The notes beneath the pieces were generated by a model. It worked only from the letters and a program-made list of their open reading frames with translations. It did not search any database and had not been told where the DNA came from. 64,000 bases of DNA from assembly GCA_963792785.1 (NCBI GenBank), contig CAWBXO010000001.1, positions 496,001-560,000 of the forward strand, given 5' to 3'. Each line of letters begins with the position of its first letter. The first letter of the stretch is position 1. Source of the stretch: CAWIMX01 sp963792785 (GTDB taxonomy: Bacteria; Acidobacteriota; Vicinamibacteria; Vicinamibacterales; CAVVIG01). Shown here piece after piece: positions 53,002 through 61,904 of this stretch. The position numbers and the translations under genes are program-made.

Positions 53002-54882
53002 ATGACAGCACGGTTTTTCCCGGTCCTGACGTTCGTGCTGGCCGGAGGGCTGGGCGTCGCGACCCTCTCGCTGCAGGCGCAGACCCCGGCGGCCGCCACC
53101 GGCGTCATGGCGACCTCGGAGGTGCGGCCCGGGATGGTGGGGATCGGCCGCACGGTCTTCGAGGGCACGCACGTCGAGGAGTTCCAGGCGCACATCCTCG
53201 GCGTCCTGCAGAACCTCATGGGCCCGAACCGCACGCTGATCATCGCGCGGCTCGAAGGCGGCCCCCTCGCCGACACCGGCGTCATCGCCGGCATGAGCGG
53301 CAGCCCGGTCTACATCGACGGCCGCCTCATCGGCGCCGTCTCCTACTCGCTCGGCAGCTTCTCGAAGGAGCCGCTCGCCGGCATCACGCCGATCTCGGAG
53401 ATGATCGACGCGACGGCGCTCGATCGCCCGCGCCCGGCGGGCGCGCGCGTGCACCTCGACTTCCCGGCGGCGCCCGGCGCCCTGGTCGCCGCCTTCCGGC
53501 GCGCGCTCAACTGGAACCGGCCCTTCGCCGACCGCGCGGGCGACAGCCGCCTGCTCGGCGCCGCGAGCGTTTCGGGCCTCGACGCCGGCGAGCTCGGCAC
53601 GCTGCTGCGGCCGATTGCGACGCCGCTCGTCATGTCGGGGTTCGACGCCGACGTGGCCGATCTGCTGGGCTCGGCGTTCCGCGATCAGGGTTTCGTGCCG
53701 ATGGGCGGCGGCGGTCCGGCGGGCCCGGCCCCCGGCGAGATGCCGTACGAGGGCCCGCTCAAGCCGGGTGACGCCGTCGGCGTCGAGCTCGTCAACGGCG
53801 ACCTCCTGCTCGGCGCGACCGGCACGATCACGCAGGTCGACGGCGATCGCGTCTACGCGTTCGGCCATCCGCTCTACAACCTCGGGCCGACCGAATTTCC
53901 GATGACGCGCGCGTACGTCTACACGGTGCTCCCGAGCCTCTCGTCGTCGATGAAGCTGTCGTCGACCGGCGAAGTGATCGGCACGTTCCTGCAGGATCGC
54001 GCGACCGCGATCGCCGGCCGGCTCGGCAAGGGCCCGCGGATGATTCCGGTGACCATCACGCTCGACTCCGAGCGCGATCAGCCACGGACCTTCCATTTCG
54101 GCGTCGTGCGCGATCAGCTCTTCACGCCGCTCATGGCCTACACCACGATCCTCAACACGATCGGGTCCTACGAGCGGCAGATGGGCACGGCGACCTACGA
54201 GGTGTCGGGCTCCGCGTCGCTCCGCTCGCACGAGGCCATCACGTTCGACAACCTCTTCTCGGGCGACTCGGCGTCGATGGGCGCGGCCGCCTACGTCGTG
54301 GCGCCGATCACGTTCCTGATGGACAACGAGTTCGAGACGGTCGACGTCGAGCAGATCGATCTCACGATCCACGCGAGCGAGGAGCCGCGCACGGCGACGC
54401 TCGAGCGCGTGTGGCTCGACGACCCGCGGCCGCGGCCCGGGCACGTCGTGCCGTTGAAGGTCCTGCTCCGCACCTACCGCGGCGAGGACGTCCTGCGCAC
54501 CCTGCCGATCCGGATCCCCGAGAACGCCACCGGCACGCTGTCGCTGGTCGTGGCCGACGGCGAGCGGCTGGGCGAGGCCGAACAGCGCGAGGCGCGGATG
54601 CCGCAGCAGACGCGGGACGTCGCGCAGACGATTCGCGCCCTCAACCGGGCGCGGCGCAACAACACGCTCTACGTGAAGCTGCTCGGCGCGCAGTCCGGCG
54701 CGGTGGTCGGCGGCGAGCTCCTGCCCGCGCTGCCGCCCTCCGTCCTCGCGGTCCTGCAGGCGGATCGCAACAGCGGCAGCTTCAACCCGCTCTACAGCAC
54801 GACGCTCGGTGAATGGGAGCTGCCGACCGAGCACGCCGTGAGCGGCGCCCGGACCCTGACGGTGACCGTCGCGCCGAACTAA
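53002..54882 (+). CDS. Secreted SpoIVB/S55-like serine peptidase-related protein
   Basis: The 626-residue protein has a signal peptide (MTARFFPVLTFVLAGGLGVA to LSLQAQ), then RPGMVGIGRTVFEGTHVEEF and IIARLEGGPLADTGVIAGMSGSPVYIDGRL, in which the Ser of GMSGSPVY matches the catalytic serine of SpoIVB peptidases (S55). YSLGSFSKEPLAGITPISEM and YAFGHPLYNLGPTEFPMTRA follow, also family-like. The long C-terminal half is strand-rich. In spore formers S55 proteins activate sporulation sigma factors; here sporulation is not expected, so the role is unknown. A beta-propeller protein gene follows in the same direction, separated by a repeat. Confidence 0.8.
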   Translation: MTARFFPVLTFVLAGGLGVATLSLQAQTPAAATGVMATSEVRPGMVGIGRTVFEGTHVEEFQAHILGVLQNLMGPNRTLIIARLEGGPLADTGVIAGMSGSPVYIDGRLIGAVSYSLGSFSKEPLAGITPISEMIDATALDRPRPAGARVHLDFPAAPGALVAAFRRALNWNRPFADRAGDSRLLGAASVSGLDAGELGTLLRPIATPLVMSGFDADVADLLGSAFRDQGFVPMGGGGPAGPAPGEMPYEGPLKPGDAVGVELVNGDLLLGATGTITQVDGDRVYAFGHPLYNLGPTEFPMTRAYVYTVLPSLSSSMKLSSTGEVIGTFLQDRATAIAGRLGKGPRMIPVTITLDSERDQPRTFHFGVVRDQLFTPLMAYTTILNTIGSYERQMGTATYEVSGSASLRSHEAITFDNLFSGDSASMGAAAYVVAPITFLMDNEFETVDVEQIDLTIHASEEPRTATLERVWLDDPRPRPGHVVPLKVLLRTYRGEDVLRTLPIRIPENATGTLSLVVADGERLGEAEQREARMPQQTRDVAQTIRALNRARRNNTLYVKLLGAQSGAVVGGELLPALPPSVLAVLQADRNSGSFNPLYSTTLGEWELPTEHAVSGARTLTVTVAPN

Positions 54883-54885
54883 CTC

Positions 54886-55023
54886 GGGATTGGGGATTAG
54901 GGGATAGGGATTAGTTGACTCACACTGCGACGCTGCGCCAGTAACAGCGAGATCCTAATCGCCAATCCCAACCTCAACTTCTAAGCCCTAACCCCTAAGC
55001 CCTAACCCCTAAGCCCTAACCCC
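54886..55023. repeat. Heptanucleotide array with inverted arms
   Basis: GGGATTGGGGATTAGG (54886-54901) pairs with CCTAATCGCCAATCCC (54954-54969), 15 of 16 positions. Three exact copies of the 14-mer TAAGCCCTAACCCC (two heptamers each) fill 54982-55023 and end 4 nt before the next start codon. The design, heptamers in inverted arms between two same-strand genes, matches that of the unrelated sequence at 30832-31020. Confidence 0.88.
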
Positions 55024-55027
55024 TACA

Positions 55028-57265
55028 ATGATCACCTCCCCCCTCCGCCCCCGGCGCCCGGCGCTCATCATCGCCGGGCTGGCTGTCTTCGCCCTGTCGC
55101 TCGCCGCCTCCTCGCCGCGCTTCTTCGAGGCCGTCACGCAGGCCGACTTTCTCAAGGGCGATCTCACGGACCTGGCCGTCGACGCCCAGGGCCGGCTGAG
55201 CCTCGGCTTCGCCACCGAGGCGATCTACGAAACCGCGTCGCCCTTCGTCTGGGCGCTCGCCGCCGGTCCGGGCGGCGCCGCCTATCTCGGCAGCGGCAAC
55301 GATGGCCGCGTGTTCCGCGTCGACGCCACCGGCCAGGGCTCGGTCCTCTTCGATGCCGCCGAGCTCGAGGTCCACGCGCTGGCGCCGGGCCCCGACGACA
55401 GCCTGTTCGTCGGCACGTCGCCCCAGGGGCGCATCTACAAGGTCGCGCGGGACGGCACCGCGGCGACCTTCTTCGATCCCGACGCCACGTACATCTGGGC
55501 GCTTGCCGTCGACCGCGCGGGCAACCTCTACGCGGCCACGGGCGAGGGCGGCGTCATTTACAAGATCGCGCCCGACGGGACCGGCGCGCCCTTCTACACG
55601 ACGCGCACGACGCACGCGCTCGCGCTCGCGTTCGACGGCGCGGGCAACCTGCTGGTCGGCACGGGCTCGCCGGGGCGCGTCATCCGCGTGGATCCGCAAG
55701 GCAAGGGCTTCGTCCTGCTCGACTCGTCGTTCGAGGAGATTCACATGCTCCGCTTCGACAGCGCCGGCCAGCTGTACGCGGCGGCCATCAACGGCGGCGC
55801 CCAGCCGGCGTCCGCGGCCCAGCCCGTGCCTGCGCCCTCGACGAGCTCGCAGGGCAACCAGCCCGTCGCCACGGTGTCCACCGAGGTGACCGCCGTCGTG
55901 GTCGCCGACTCGAGCTCCACGCAGGCGGCGCCCGCGGCCTCCCGCGACGACCGGCGGCTACCCAAGGGCGCGCTCTACCGGATCGCGCCGAACGGCCTCT
56001 GGGACGAAATCTGGGAGTCGCGTGACGACACGCCGTACGACGTGGCCTTCGAGCCGGACGGCGCGCTGCTCGTCGCCACGGGGAACAACGGCCGCATCTT
56101 CCGCCTCGACGGCGATCCGCTGCAGCCGACGCTGGTCGCGCGCGCGCCGGCCCGGCAGGTGACGGCGTTCCTCCGCGACGCGCAGGGCCGCCTCCGCTAC
56201 GCCACGGCCAATCCGGGCAAGCTGTTCAGCCTCGCGTCGACGCGCGCGGCCACGGGCACGTACGAGTCGCAGCCGCTCGACGCCGAGACCGTCTCCACGT
56301 GGGGCGCGATCTCCTGGCGCGGCACGATCCCGGCGGGATCGAGCGTCCGCATCGCCACCCGCAGCGGCAACACCGAGACGCCCGACGACACGTGGAGCGA
56401 CTGGTCCGCTGCCTACGCCGACGCGGACGGCTCCCCGATGTCGAACCCGAACGCGCGCTACCTCCAGTGGCGGGCGGTCTTGAGCGGATCGGGCGCTGGC
56501 CCGGTCCTGACCTCCGTGCGGGCCGCGTACCTGCAGCGCAATCTCCGGCCGACCGTGCGCACCGTCACGGTGCACCCGCCCGGCATCGTCTTTCAGAAGC
56601 CGTACAGCACCGGGGATCCGGAACTTGCCGGCTTCGCGAGTCAGTCGACGCCCGATCAGCGGCTCAACGCCGAGGCCACCGGCAGCAACGGCGGCGCGGG
56701 GCTCGGGCGCCGCGTCTACGAGAAGGGTCTCGAGACGATCACCTGGCGCGCCGACGACGACAACGGCGACGACCTGCGCTATGACATCCTCTACCGCCGG
56801 GAAGGCCAGACCGACTGGACGGCGCTCCGCCGCGGCGTGACCGACACGATTCTGGTGTGGGATACCTCGACGGTGCCGAACGGGACGTACTTCGTGAAGG
56901 TGGTCGCGTCCGACGCGCCGTCCAACGCGCCGGCGGCCGCGCTTGCCGGCGAGTTGTCGAGCGCGGCGTTCGAGGTCGACAACACCCCGCCCGCGATCGC
57001 GGTCGGCGCCACGCGCGTGGCGAACGGGCGGACGATCGTCAGCTTCGACGTCCGCGACGATCACTCACCCATCGAGCGCGTCGAGTATTCACGGGACGGG
57101 GTCGAGTGGCAGGGGGTGTTTCCGACCGACGGGATCGCCGACTCACGTCTGGAGCACTACGAGCTGACGGTCGACGGCGCGCTCGACGCGCGCGGCCTGA
57201 CGCTGCGCGCGATGGACGCGATGAATAACGTCGCCACGGCGCACGTCGAGCGCGCCGCGCCTTAA
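55028..57265 (+). CDS. Secreted beta-propeller protein with Ig/FN3-like C-terminal domains
   Basis: The 745-residue protein has an N-terminal signal or anchor (RPALIIAGLAVFALSLAASS). Residues about 45-400 hold repeated blades such as LAAGPGGAAYLGSGNDGRVF, LAPGPDDSLFVGTSPQGRIY, LAVDRAGNLYAATGEGGVIY and LAFDGAGNLLVGTGSPGRVI, with about 40-residue period, an NHL/SMP-30-like propeller. An Ala/Pro/Thr/Ser linker (about 260-305) interrupts it. The C-terminal part has fibronectin/Ig-like strands. No enzyme motif is seen. The ATG directly abuts the heptamer array and has no Shine-Dalgarno sequence; TACAAT overlaps the start, so the start is uncertain. Confidence 0.75.
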   Translation: MITSPLRPRRPALIIAGLAVFALSLAASSPRFFEAVTQADFLKGDLTDLAVDAQGRLSLGFATEAIYETASPFVWALAAGPGGAAYLGSGNDGRVFRVDATGQGSVLFDAAELEVHALAPGPDDSLFVGTSPQGRIYKVARDGTAATFFDPDATYIWALAVDRAGNLYAATGEGGVIYKIAPDGTGAPFYTTRTTHALALAFDGAGNLLVGTGSPGRVIRVDPQGKGFVLLDSSFEEIHMLRFDSAGQLYAAAINGGAQPASAAQPVPAPSTSSQGNQPVATVSTEVTAVVVADSSSTQAAPAASRDDRRLPKGALYRIAPNGLWDEIWESRDDTPYDVAFEPDGALLVATGNNGRIFRLDGDPLQPTLVARAPARQVTAFLRDAQGRLRYATANPGKLFSLASTRAATGTYESQPLDAETVSTWGAISWRGTIPAGSSVRIATRSGNTETPDDTWSDWSAAYADADGSPMSNPNARYLQWRAVLSGSGAGPVLTSVRAAYLQRNLRPTVRTVTVHPPGIVFQKPYSTGDPELAGFASQSTPDQRLNAEATGSNGGAGLGRRVYEKGLETITWRADDDNGDDLRYDILYRREGQTDWTALRRGVTDTILVWDTSTVPNGTYFVKVVASDAPSNAPAAALAGELSSAAFEVDNTPPAIAVGATRVANGRTIVSFDVRDDHSPIERVEYSRDGVEWQGVFPTDGIADSRLEHYELTVDGALDARGLTLRAMDAMNNVATAHVERAAP

Positions 57266-58083
57266 GCGATCTTCTTTTCGGGAAGGGGATCGGCCGGCTT
57301 CTCTGGTGCGGGCTCGGGCTCTGGCGCGGGGGCCTCAATCGGCCGCACGGTCGTGTTCGCCACCAGCCAGACCATGTTCACCGCAACCGGCCCGGCGTCG
57401 GACACCGCCGGCTCGAAGCGCGCCTCGGCGACGGCGTCCATCACGCCTTCGATCCGCCCGGCCTCGCCCACCCACTTGCCTCCCCGGGCGTGGAGGAACT
57501 CGACGCCCGAGATGCGCCCTTCACGCGTCACGACGGCCGCCAGCGCGAACACGGCGTCGTCTTCGGAGACGGTCCGCCGGGTGGCGGAGGCCAGGTCGAG
57601 CACGCGCGGCATCTGCACGCGTCCGTAATTCGACACCGGGTTCTCGTTCGAGCCGGGCGAGCTCAGGATGCTGACGATGCCACCGAGTGAATCCGGACGC
57701 ACGGTGGTGGCGAGGTGCAGCGTACCGAACATGATCGTCGCGAAGACCAGCGTGGCCACCGCTGCGCTGAGCCCCGCGTACACCAGGTGCATGTCGTCGA
57801 AGAGGTCGCGCACGCGCACCGAAAACGCCGCGCTGGCCTCGACCTCCGCGCGGCTCACCACGGACGACTCGAAGATCTCGGCTTCGTTGCCCGTGAGCGT
57901 GAAGTGCGCGGACGCCGACCGCCGGAGGTCGGCGCGCAGCGTTTCCAGCTCCGTCAGCGTCACGGCGCACGCGTCGCAGGAGTCGAGATGCACGCCGACG
58001 GCGATCTGCTCGCCGATCGGCAGTTCCTCGTCGTGGTAGGCCTCGAGGAGGCGCCGGGCCACCTTGCAGGTGAGCGGCGTCAT
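57262..58083 (-). CDS. Zinc-finger anti-sigma factor with C-terminal TonB-like extension
   Basis: The 273-residue protein begins MTPLTCKVARRLLEAYHDEE and has the ZAS motif GVHLDSCDACAVTL (H-x3-C-x2-C) near residue 33. A membrane helix (LVYAGLSAAVATLVFATIMF) lies near residues 100-120. The C-terminal extracytoplasmic part (DAVAEARFEPAVSDAGPVAV and a Pro/Glu-rich end) resembles TonB C-terminal energy-transducing folds (inference). Its ATG overlaps the stop of the sigma gene (ATGA), so it almost certainly restrains that sigma factor. Its stop shares the TTAA at 57262-57265 with the convergent propeller gene. Confidence 0.85.
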   Translation of the reverse strand: MTPLTCKVARRLLEAYHDEELPIGEQIAVGVHLDSCDACAVTLTELETLRADLRRSASAHFTLTGNEAEIFESSVVSRAEVEASAAFSVRVRDLFDDMHLVYAGLSAAVATLVFATIMFGTLHLATTVRPDSLGGIVSILSSPGSNENPVSNYGRVQMPRVLDLASATRRTVSEDDAVFALAAVVTREGRISGVEFLHARGGKWVGEAGRIEGVMDAVAEARFEPAVSDAGPVAVNMVWLVANTTVRPIEAPAPEPEPAPEKPADPLPEKKIA

Positions 58084-58685
58084 CGTCCGCTCACTTCCCG
58101 CAACTCGGCGCGCAGGGCCTGCCGCGCCCGCGTGAGGCGCGACTTCACGGTGCCGATCGCGACGCCGAGCGAGTAGCCGATTTCCTCGTAGCTGAGGCCG
58201 TCGATCTCGCGCAGCACGACGGCCGTGCGCTGGTCGAACGGAAGACGCCCGAGCGCCGCCCAGAGCTGATCCGCCAGTTCCTTGCGGGCGAGCGCGCGCT
58301 CGGGCGTGACGTCTGGACCCGAAATCCGGTCGCCGTGGACGGCGATGTGCTCGTCGAGCGAGACCTGATCGTTGCGATGACGTCGGCGCCAGAACCGATG
58401 CCGGTTGCACGCCTGGTTGACCGCGATCCGGTAGATCCAGGTGCGCAGGCTGGAGTGGCCGCGGAAGCTGTGGATCGTGCGGAACACGCGAAGGAAGACT
58501 TCCTGGGAGAGGTCGAGGGCTTCATCCCGGTCGCCCAGCAGGTTCATCGCGAGCTGGACCACCATCCGCTGGTGCTCGCCGACCAGTTCGCTGCAGGCGA
58601 TCTGATCGCCGGCGACGCACCGGCGCACCAGCGCCGCATCGTGGCCTTCGACGCCTGACCAGACGGCGGTTCGCACGTCCTTCAC
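58080..58685 (-). CDS. ECF-type RNA polymerase sigma factor
   Basis: The protein has region 2 (LVGEHQRMVVQLAMNLLGDR, EALDLSQEVFLRVFRTIHSF, LRTWIYRIAVNQACNRHRFW) and region 4 (ALGRLPFDQRTAVVLREIDG, LSYEEIGYSLGVAIGTVKSR). I place the start at GTG 58685, which has GGAG 6 nt upstream and gives 201 residues. An upstream in-frame GTG at 58730 would lie only 10 nt from the -10 element. It belongs to the RpoE/SigW-like ECF group. Its promoter at 58741-58768 is of ECF type, so autoregulation is likely. The anti-sigma gene overlaps its stop. Confidence 0.92.
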   Translation of the reverse strand: MKDVRTAVWSGVEGHDAALVRRCVAGDQIACSELVGEHQRMVVQLAMNLLGDRDEALDLSQEVFLRVFRTIHSFRGHSSLRTWIYRIAVNQACNRHRFWRRRHRNDQVSLDEHIAVHGDRISGPDVTPERALARKELADQLWAALGRLPFDQRTAVVLREIDGLSYEEIGYSLGVAIGTVKSRLTRARQALRAELREVSGR

Positions 58686-58740
58686 TGAGAGCTCCGAGAC
58701 AGCGGCATAGGCCCGGGTAACTCGTTCCACTATATCGGAC

Positions 58741-58768
58741 TTAGACCCCGACTGCGACTGAAAGTTCC
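58741..58768 (-). promoter_or_regulatory. ECF-type promoter of the second sigma gene
   Basis: On the minus strand GGAACTT (58768-58762), 16 bp, then TCTAA (58745-58741) match the RpoE promoter consensus closely. The other ECF sigma gene has GTAACTT-N16-TCTAA (29138-29165), with identical spacing. Both stand directly before a sigma/anti-sigma pair. Confidence 0.7.
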
Positions 58769-58792
58769 AGGTTACGATAAAGCATCTAGACC

Positions 58793-60167
58793 ATGCGCTG
58801 GATCACCCTCGTCCTGGTCGGCCTTCTGCTCGCCGGCGCCGGCGGGGTCGCCGTCTACCAGGCCGCCCGCAGCGAGCGCGACTACCGGGCTCTGCTCGCC
58901 CAGGGCGATACCGCCCTGGGCGAGGAGCAGACCTTCGGCGCCATCGAGGCCTACAGCGGCGCCATCGCCCTGCGGCCCGCCTCCATGCTCGCGCACCTCC
59001 GCCGGGGCGAGACCTACGAACGCCGCGGCGAGCTCGAGGAGGCGGTGCGGGACTTCCGGAAGGCGGCTCAACTGGACGGGACCGCGCCCCGCCCGCTCGA
59101 CGAGTTGGGCGACGTGCAGTACCGGCTTCAGCGCTATGAACGCGCGGCCGACAGCTACACGCGCTACCTGGCGCTCGACAATCGGTCGGCCCGGGTCGAC
59201 TACAAGCTCGGGCTCGCGCGGTATCGGGCCGGTGACACCCCGGCCGCCCTCGAAACGCTGCAGCGGGCGGTGGATCTCGACGACCAGTTTGCCGACGCCT
59301 ACTACCTGATGGGTGTCTGCCTCCGCGATGCCGACCGGCGCGCCGACGCCCTGCCCGCCCTGGAGCGGGCGGTCTCGCTCTCCCCCGGGCTCATTCCCGC
59401 CCGCGAGGAGCTCGCCGATCTCTACACCGACCTCGGGCGCTCGGCCGACGCGCTCGATCAGCTCGCAGACCATCGCGGGGCTCGATCGCGGCCGCGTCGA
59501 GCGTCAGGTGGCGGTGAGCCTCGCCCACGCGAGCGCGGGCAACGCGGATCTCGCCGTGCTCACACTCGGCAACGCGCTCGAGCGGACGTCGGGCCAGCCG
59601 CTGCTCTATGAGGCGCTCGGCCGGGTGTGGCTGGATCTGGCGCGCCGCCACGACTCGGTCGCGCTCGGCAAGGCGCTCGAGGCGCTCGGACGGGTGGCGT
59701 CGAGCCCCGCCGCCTCGAGCGGCGCGCTGCTGCTCTACGGCCAGGCCCTGCAGCTCGACGGCCAGGCGGACGCCGCGGAGCGGACGCTCCAGCAGGCCGC
59801 CTCGCGCGAGCCCATCGCGCCGGCCGCCCTGCGCGCGTACGCCGACGCCGCGACGGCTGGGAACCACTTCGAGGACGCCCGCGAGGCGCTGATGAAATAT
59901 CGCGCGCTCGTGACCGACGGCAACGACGCCGCGCGCATGTCGGAAATCGCGGAACTGTCCTCGCGCCTGCACGACGATCAGGGGGCGGCCGCCTGGTTCG
60001 GCCGCGCCCTCGAGCTGGCGCCCGACAACGTCCGCGCGCTCGCCGGCCTGGCCGAAGCACAGCTCGGTCTGGGCCTCACCGACACGGCGCGGGCCACCAC
60101 CGAGCGCGGCCTGCAGATCGCCCCCGACAACGCGCGCCTGCGCGCCGTCGCCCAGCGCCTACACTAG
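58793..60167 (+). CDS. TPR repeat protein with N-terminal membrane anchor (one frameshift)
   Basis: The frame starts with a membrane anchor (MRWITLVLVGLLLAGAGGVA) and then holds tandem tetratricopeptide repeats, such as AIEAYSGAIALRPASMLAHL, AVRDFRKAAQLDGTAPRPLD, ALETLQRAVDLDDQFADAYY and, after the break, AAAWFGRALELAPDNVRALA. One extra G at 59465 shifts the frame; removing it joins SADALDQL to QTIAGLDRGRVERQVAVSLA and gives about 457 residues. TPR proteins are scaffolds for other proteins. The partner is unknown. The gene is divergent from the ECF sigma gene, and its end overlaps the convergent permease gene by 9 bp. Confidence 0.82.
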
Positions 60168-60977
60168 CTCCCGCGCCTTCGTCCCGCGCGCCATTTTCGG
60201 ATCGGCCCAGTCGCGCAGCCCGTCGCCCAGAAAATTGAAGCCGAGGACGAGCAGCGCGATCGCGAGGCCCGGGAACAACGTGAGGTGCGGCGCGTCGAGC
60301 AGGTGCGCGCGACCGCCGTTCAGCATCGTGCCCCAGCTGGGCGTGGGCGGCTGGACGCCGAGCCCCAGGAAGCTGAGCGCGGCCTCCCCGAGAATCGCGC
60401 CCGCCATGCCGAGCGTGCCCTGGACGACGACGGCCGGCAGCGCCAGCGGGATCACGTGCCGCCACAGGATCCGCGGCGCGCCCGCGCCGAGCGCCCGCGC
60501 CGCCTGCACGTACTCGAGCTCGCGCGCGCGCAGCGCCTGCCCGCGCACCAGGCGCGCGTAGCCGACCCACCCGCCGATCGTCAGCGCGATCAGCACGTTG
60601 CGCAGGTTCGGCCCCAGCACGGCGACCAGCGCAATCGCCAGCAGCAGCCCCGGGAACGCCAGCAGCATGTCGATCACGCGGCTGATCACATCGTCCACGA
60701 GGCCGCCGAAGTAGCCGGCGACCGCGCCGAGCGTCGTGCCGACGCTGGCCGACACGCCGACGACGGTGATGCCCACGAGGAACGAGATCCGCGCGCCCAG
60801 CAGGACGCGCGAGAAGATGTCGCGGCCGAGCTCGTCCAGCCCGAAGGGATGCGCCAGGCTCGGACCGGCCAGGCGCAGGGCCAGGTCCTGGGCCGCCGCG
60901 TCGAACGGCGCAAGCGTGGGCCCGAGGATGGCCGCGAGCGCCGCCACGAGCACGATGAAGCCGCCGACCTTCAGCAT
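60159..60977 (-). CDS. ABC transporter permease, DppC/OppC type
   Basis: The 272-residue protein has about six membrane segments and the permease coupling motif EYVQAARALGAGAPRILWRH (EAA loop). FGLDELGRDIFSRVLLGARI and AALSFLGLGVQPPTPSWGTM are hallmarks of DppC/OppC/NikC permeases for peptides or nickel. It forms the inner-membrane channel with the DppB-type permease encoded 6 bp upstream. No substrate-binding protein or ATPase gene is within the window downstream, so the rest of the transporter must be elsewhere. Substrate unknown. Confidence 0.92.
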   Translation of the reverse strand: MLKVGGFIVLVAALAAILGPTLAPFDAAAQDLALRLAGPSLAHPFGLDELGRDIFSRVLLGARISFLVGITVVGVSASVGTTLGAVAGYFGGLVDDVISRVIDMLLAFPGLLLAIALVAVLGPNLRNVLIALTIGGWVGYARLVRGQALRARELEYVQAARALGAGAPRILWRHVIPLALPAVVVQGTLGMAGAILGEAALSFLGLGVQPPTPSWGTMLNGGRAHLLDAPHLTLFPGLAIALLVLGFNFLGDGLRDWADPKMARGTKARELV

Positions 60978-60983
60978 CGCGCC

Positions 60984-61904
60984 CTACTCATAGCGGATCC
61001 GCGGGTCCAGCAGGCCGTACACGAGGTCGGTGACGAGGTTCACCGAGACGTACGTCACCGCGATGAGCAGGATGCAGCCCTGCACGACGGGATAGTCGCG
61101 AAAGCTGATCGACTGGATGAGCAGCCGGCCGACACCGGGCCAGGCGAAGATCGTCTCGGTGATGACGGCGCCCGTGAGCAACATGCCGACCTGCAGGCCG
61201 AGAATCGTCACGATCGGGATCAGACTGTTCCGGAACGCGTGCACGATCACGCTGCGCACGCGGGAGACGCCGCGCGCGCGCGCGGCCAGCACGTACAGCT
61301 CGCGCAGCTCCTCGAGGACGCTCGCGCGCGTCATGCGCGCCAGCACCGCCGCCAGAGGCGCGCCCAGCGTGATCCCCGGCAGGACGAGATGGGCCAGCGT
61401 CCCCCGGCCCGACACCGGCAGCCAGCCCAGCTCGACGGAAAACACGATCGCCAGGAGCGGCCCCAGCCAGAAGTTGGGAATCGAGATGCCGAGCAGCGCG
61501 ACGACGGTGGCGGCATAGTCCACGCCCGTGCCGGCGCACGAGGCGGCCAGCAGGCCGAGCGGCAGCGCGATCAGAATCGCCACGCCCATCGCCACCACTG
61601 CGAGCTCGGCCGTCGCGGGCAGCCGCTCCGCGATCGCCGCCGTGACCGGCTGGTTCGTCCGCAGCGAGGTGCCGAGATCGCCGGCCGCAAGGTGCCGGAT
61701 GTAGTGCTCGTACTGCACGAGCAGCGGTTGATCGAGGCCCAGGCGCACCCGCAGATCCGCGACGTCGGCCGGCGACGCGCTCTCGCCGAGCATCGCCTGC
61801 ACGGGATCGCCCGGGACCAGATGGATCAACAGAAAGACCAGCGTCGCGACGCCGAGGATCACGGGAACCGTGAGCAGCAGCCGGCGGGCGATGAACGCCG
61901 TCAT
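60984..61904 (-). CDS. ABC transporter permease, DppB/OppB type
   Basis: The 306-residue protein begins MTAFIARRLLLTVPVILGVA and shows six membrane segments, the family string LLIHLVPGDPVQAMLGESAS, the EAA-type loop ELYVLAARARGVSRVRSVIV and the C-terminal FRDYPVVQGCILLIAVTYVS. It pairs with the DppC-type permease to make an oligopeptide or nickel-type ABC importer. Its start overlaps the regulator gene stop by 4 nt, so the activator and the transporter genes are probably cotranscribed. Confidence 0.93.
   Translation of the reverse strand: MTAFIARRLLLTVPVILGVATLVFLLIHLVPGDPVQAMLGESASPADVADLRVRLGLDQPLLVQYEHYIRHLAAGDLGTSLRTNQPVTAAIAERLPATAELAVVAMGVAILIALPLGLLAASCAGTGVDYAATVVALLGISIPNFWLGPLLAIVFSVELGWLPVSGRGTLAHLVLPGITLGAPLAAVLARMTRASVLEELRELYVLAARARGVSRVRSVIVHAFRNSLIPIVTILGLQVGMLLTGAVITETIFAWPGVGRLLIQSISFRDYPVVQGCILLIAVTYVSVNLVTDLVYGLLDPRIRYE

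Noticed and set aside
57262..58410. Longer anti-sigma protein starting at 58410
   Set aside because: The extra region is out-of-frame sigma factor sequence; ATG 58083 overlaps the sigma stop and starts a clean ZAS domain.
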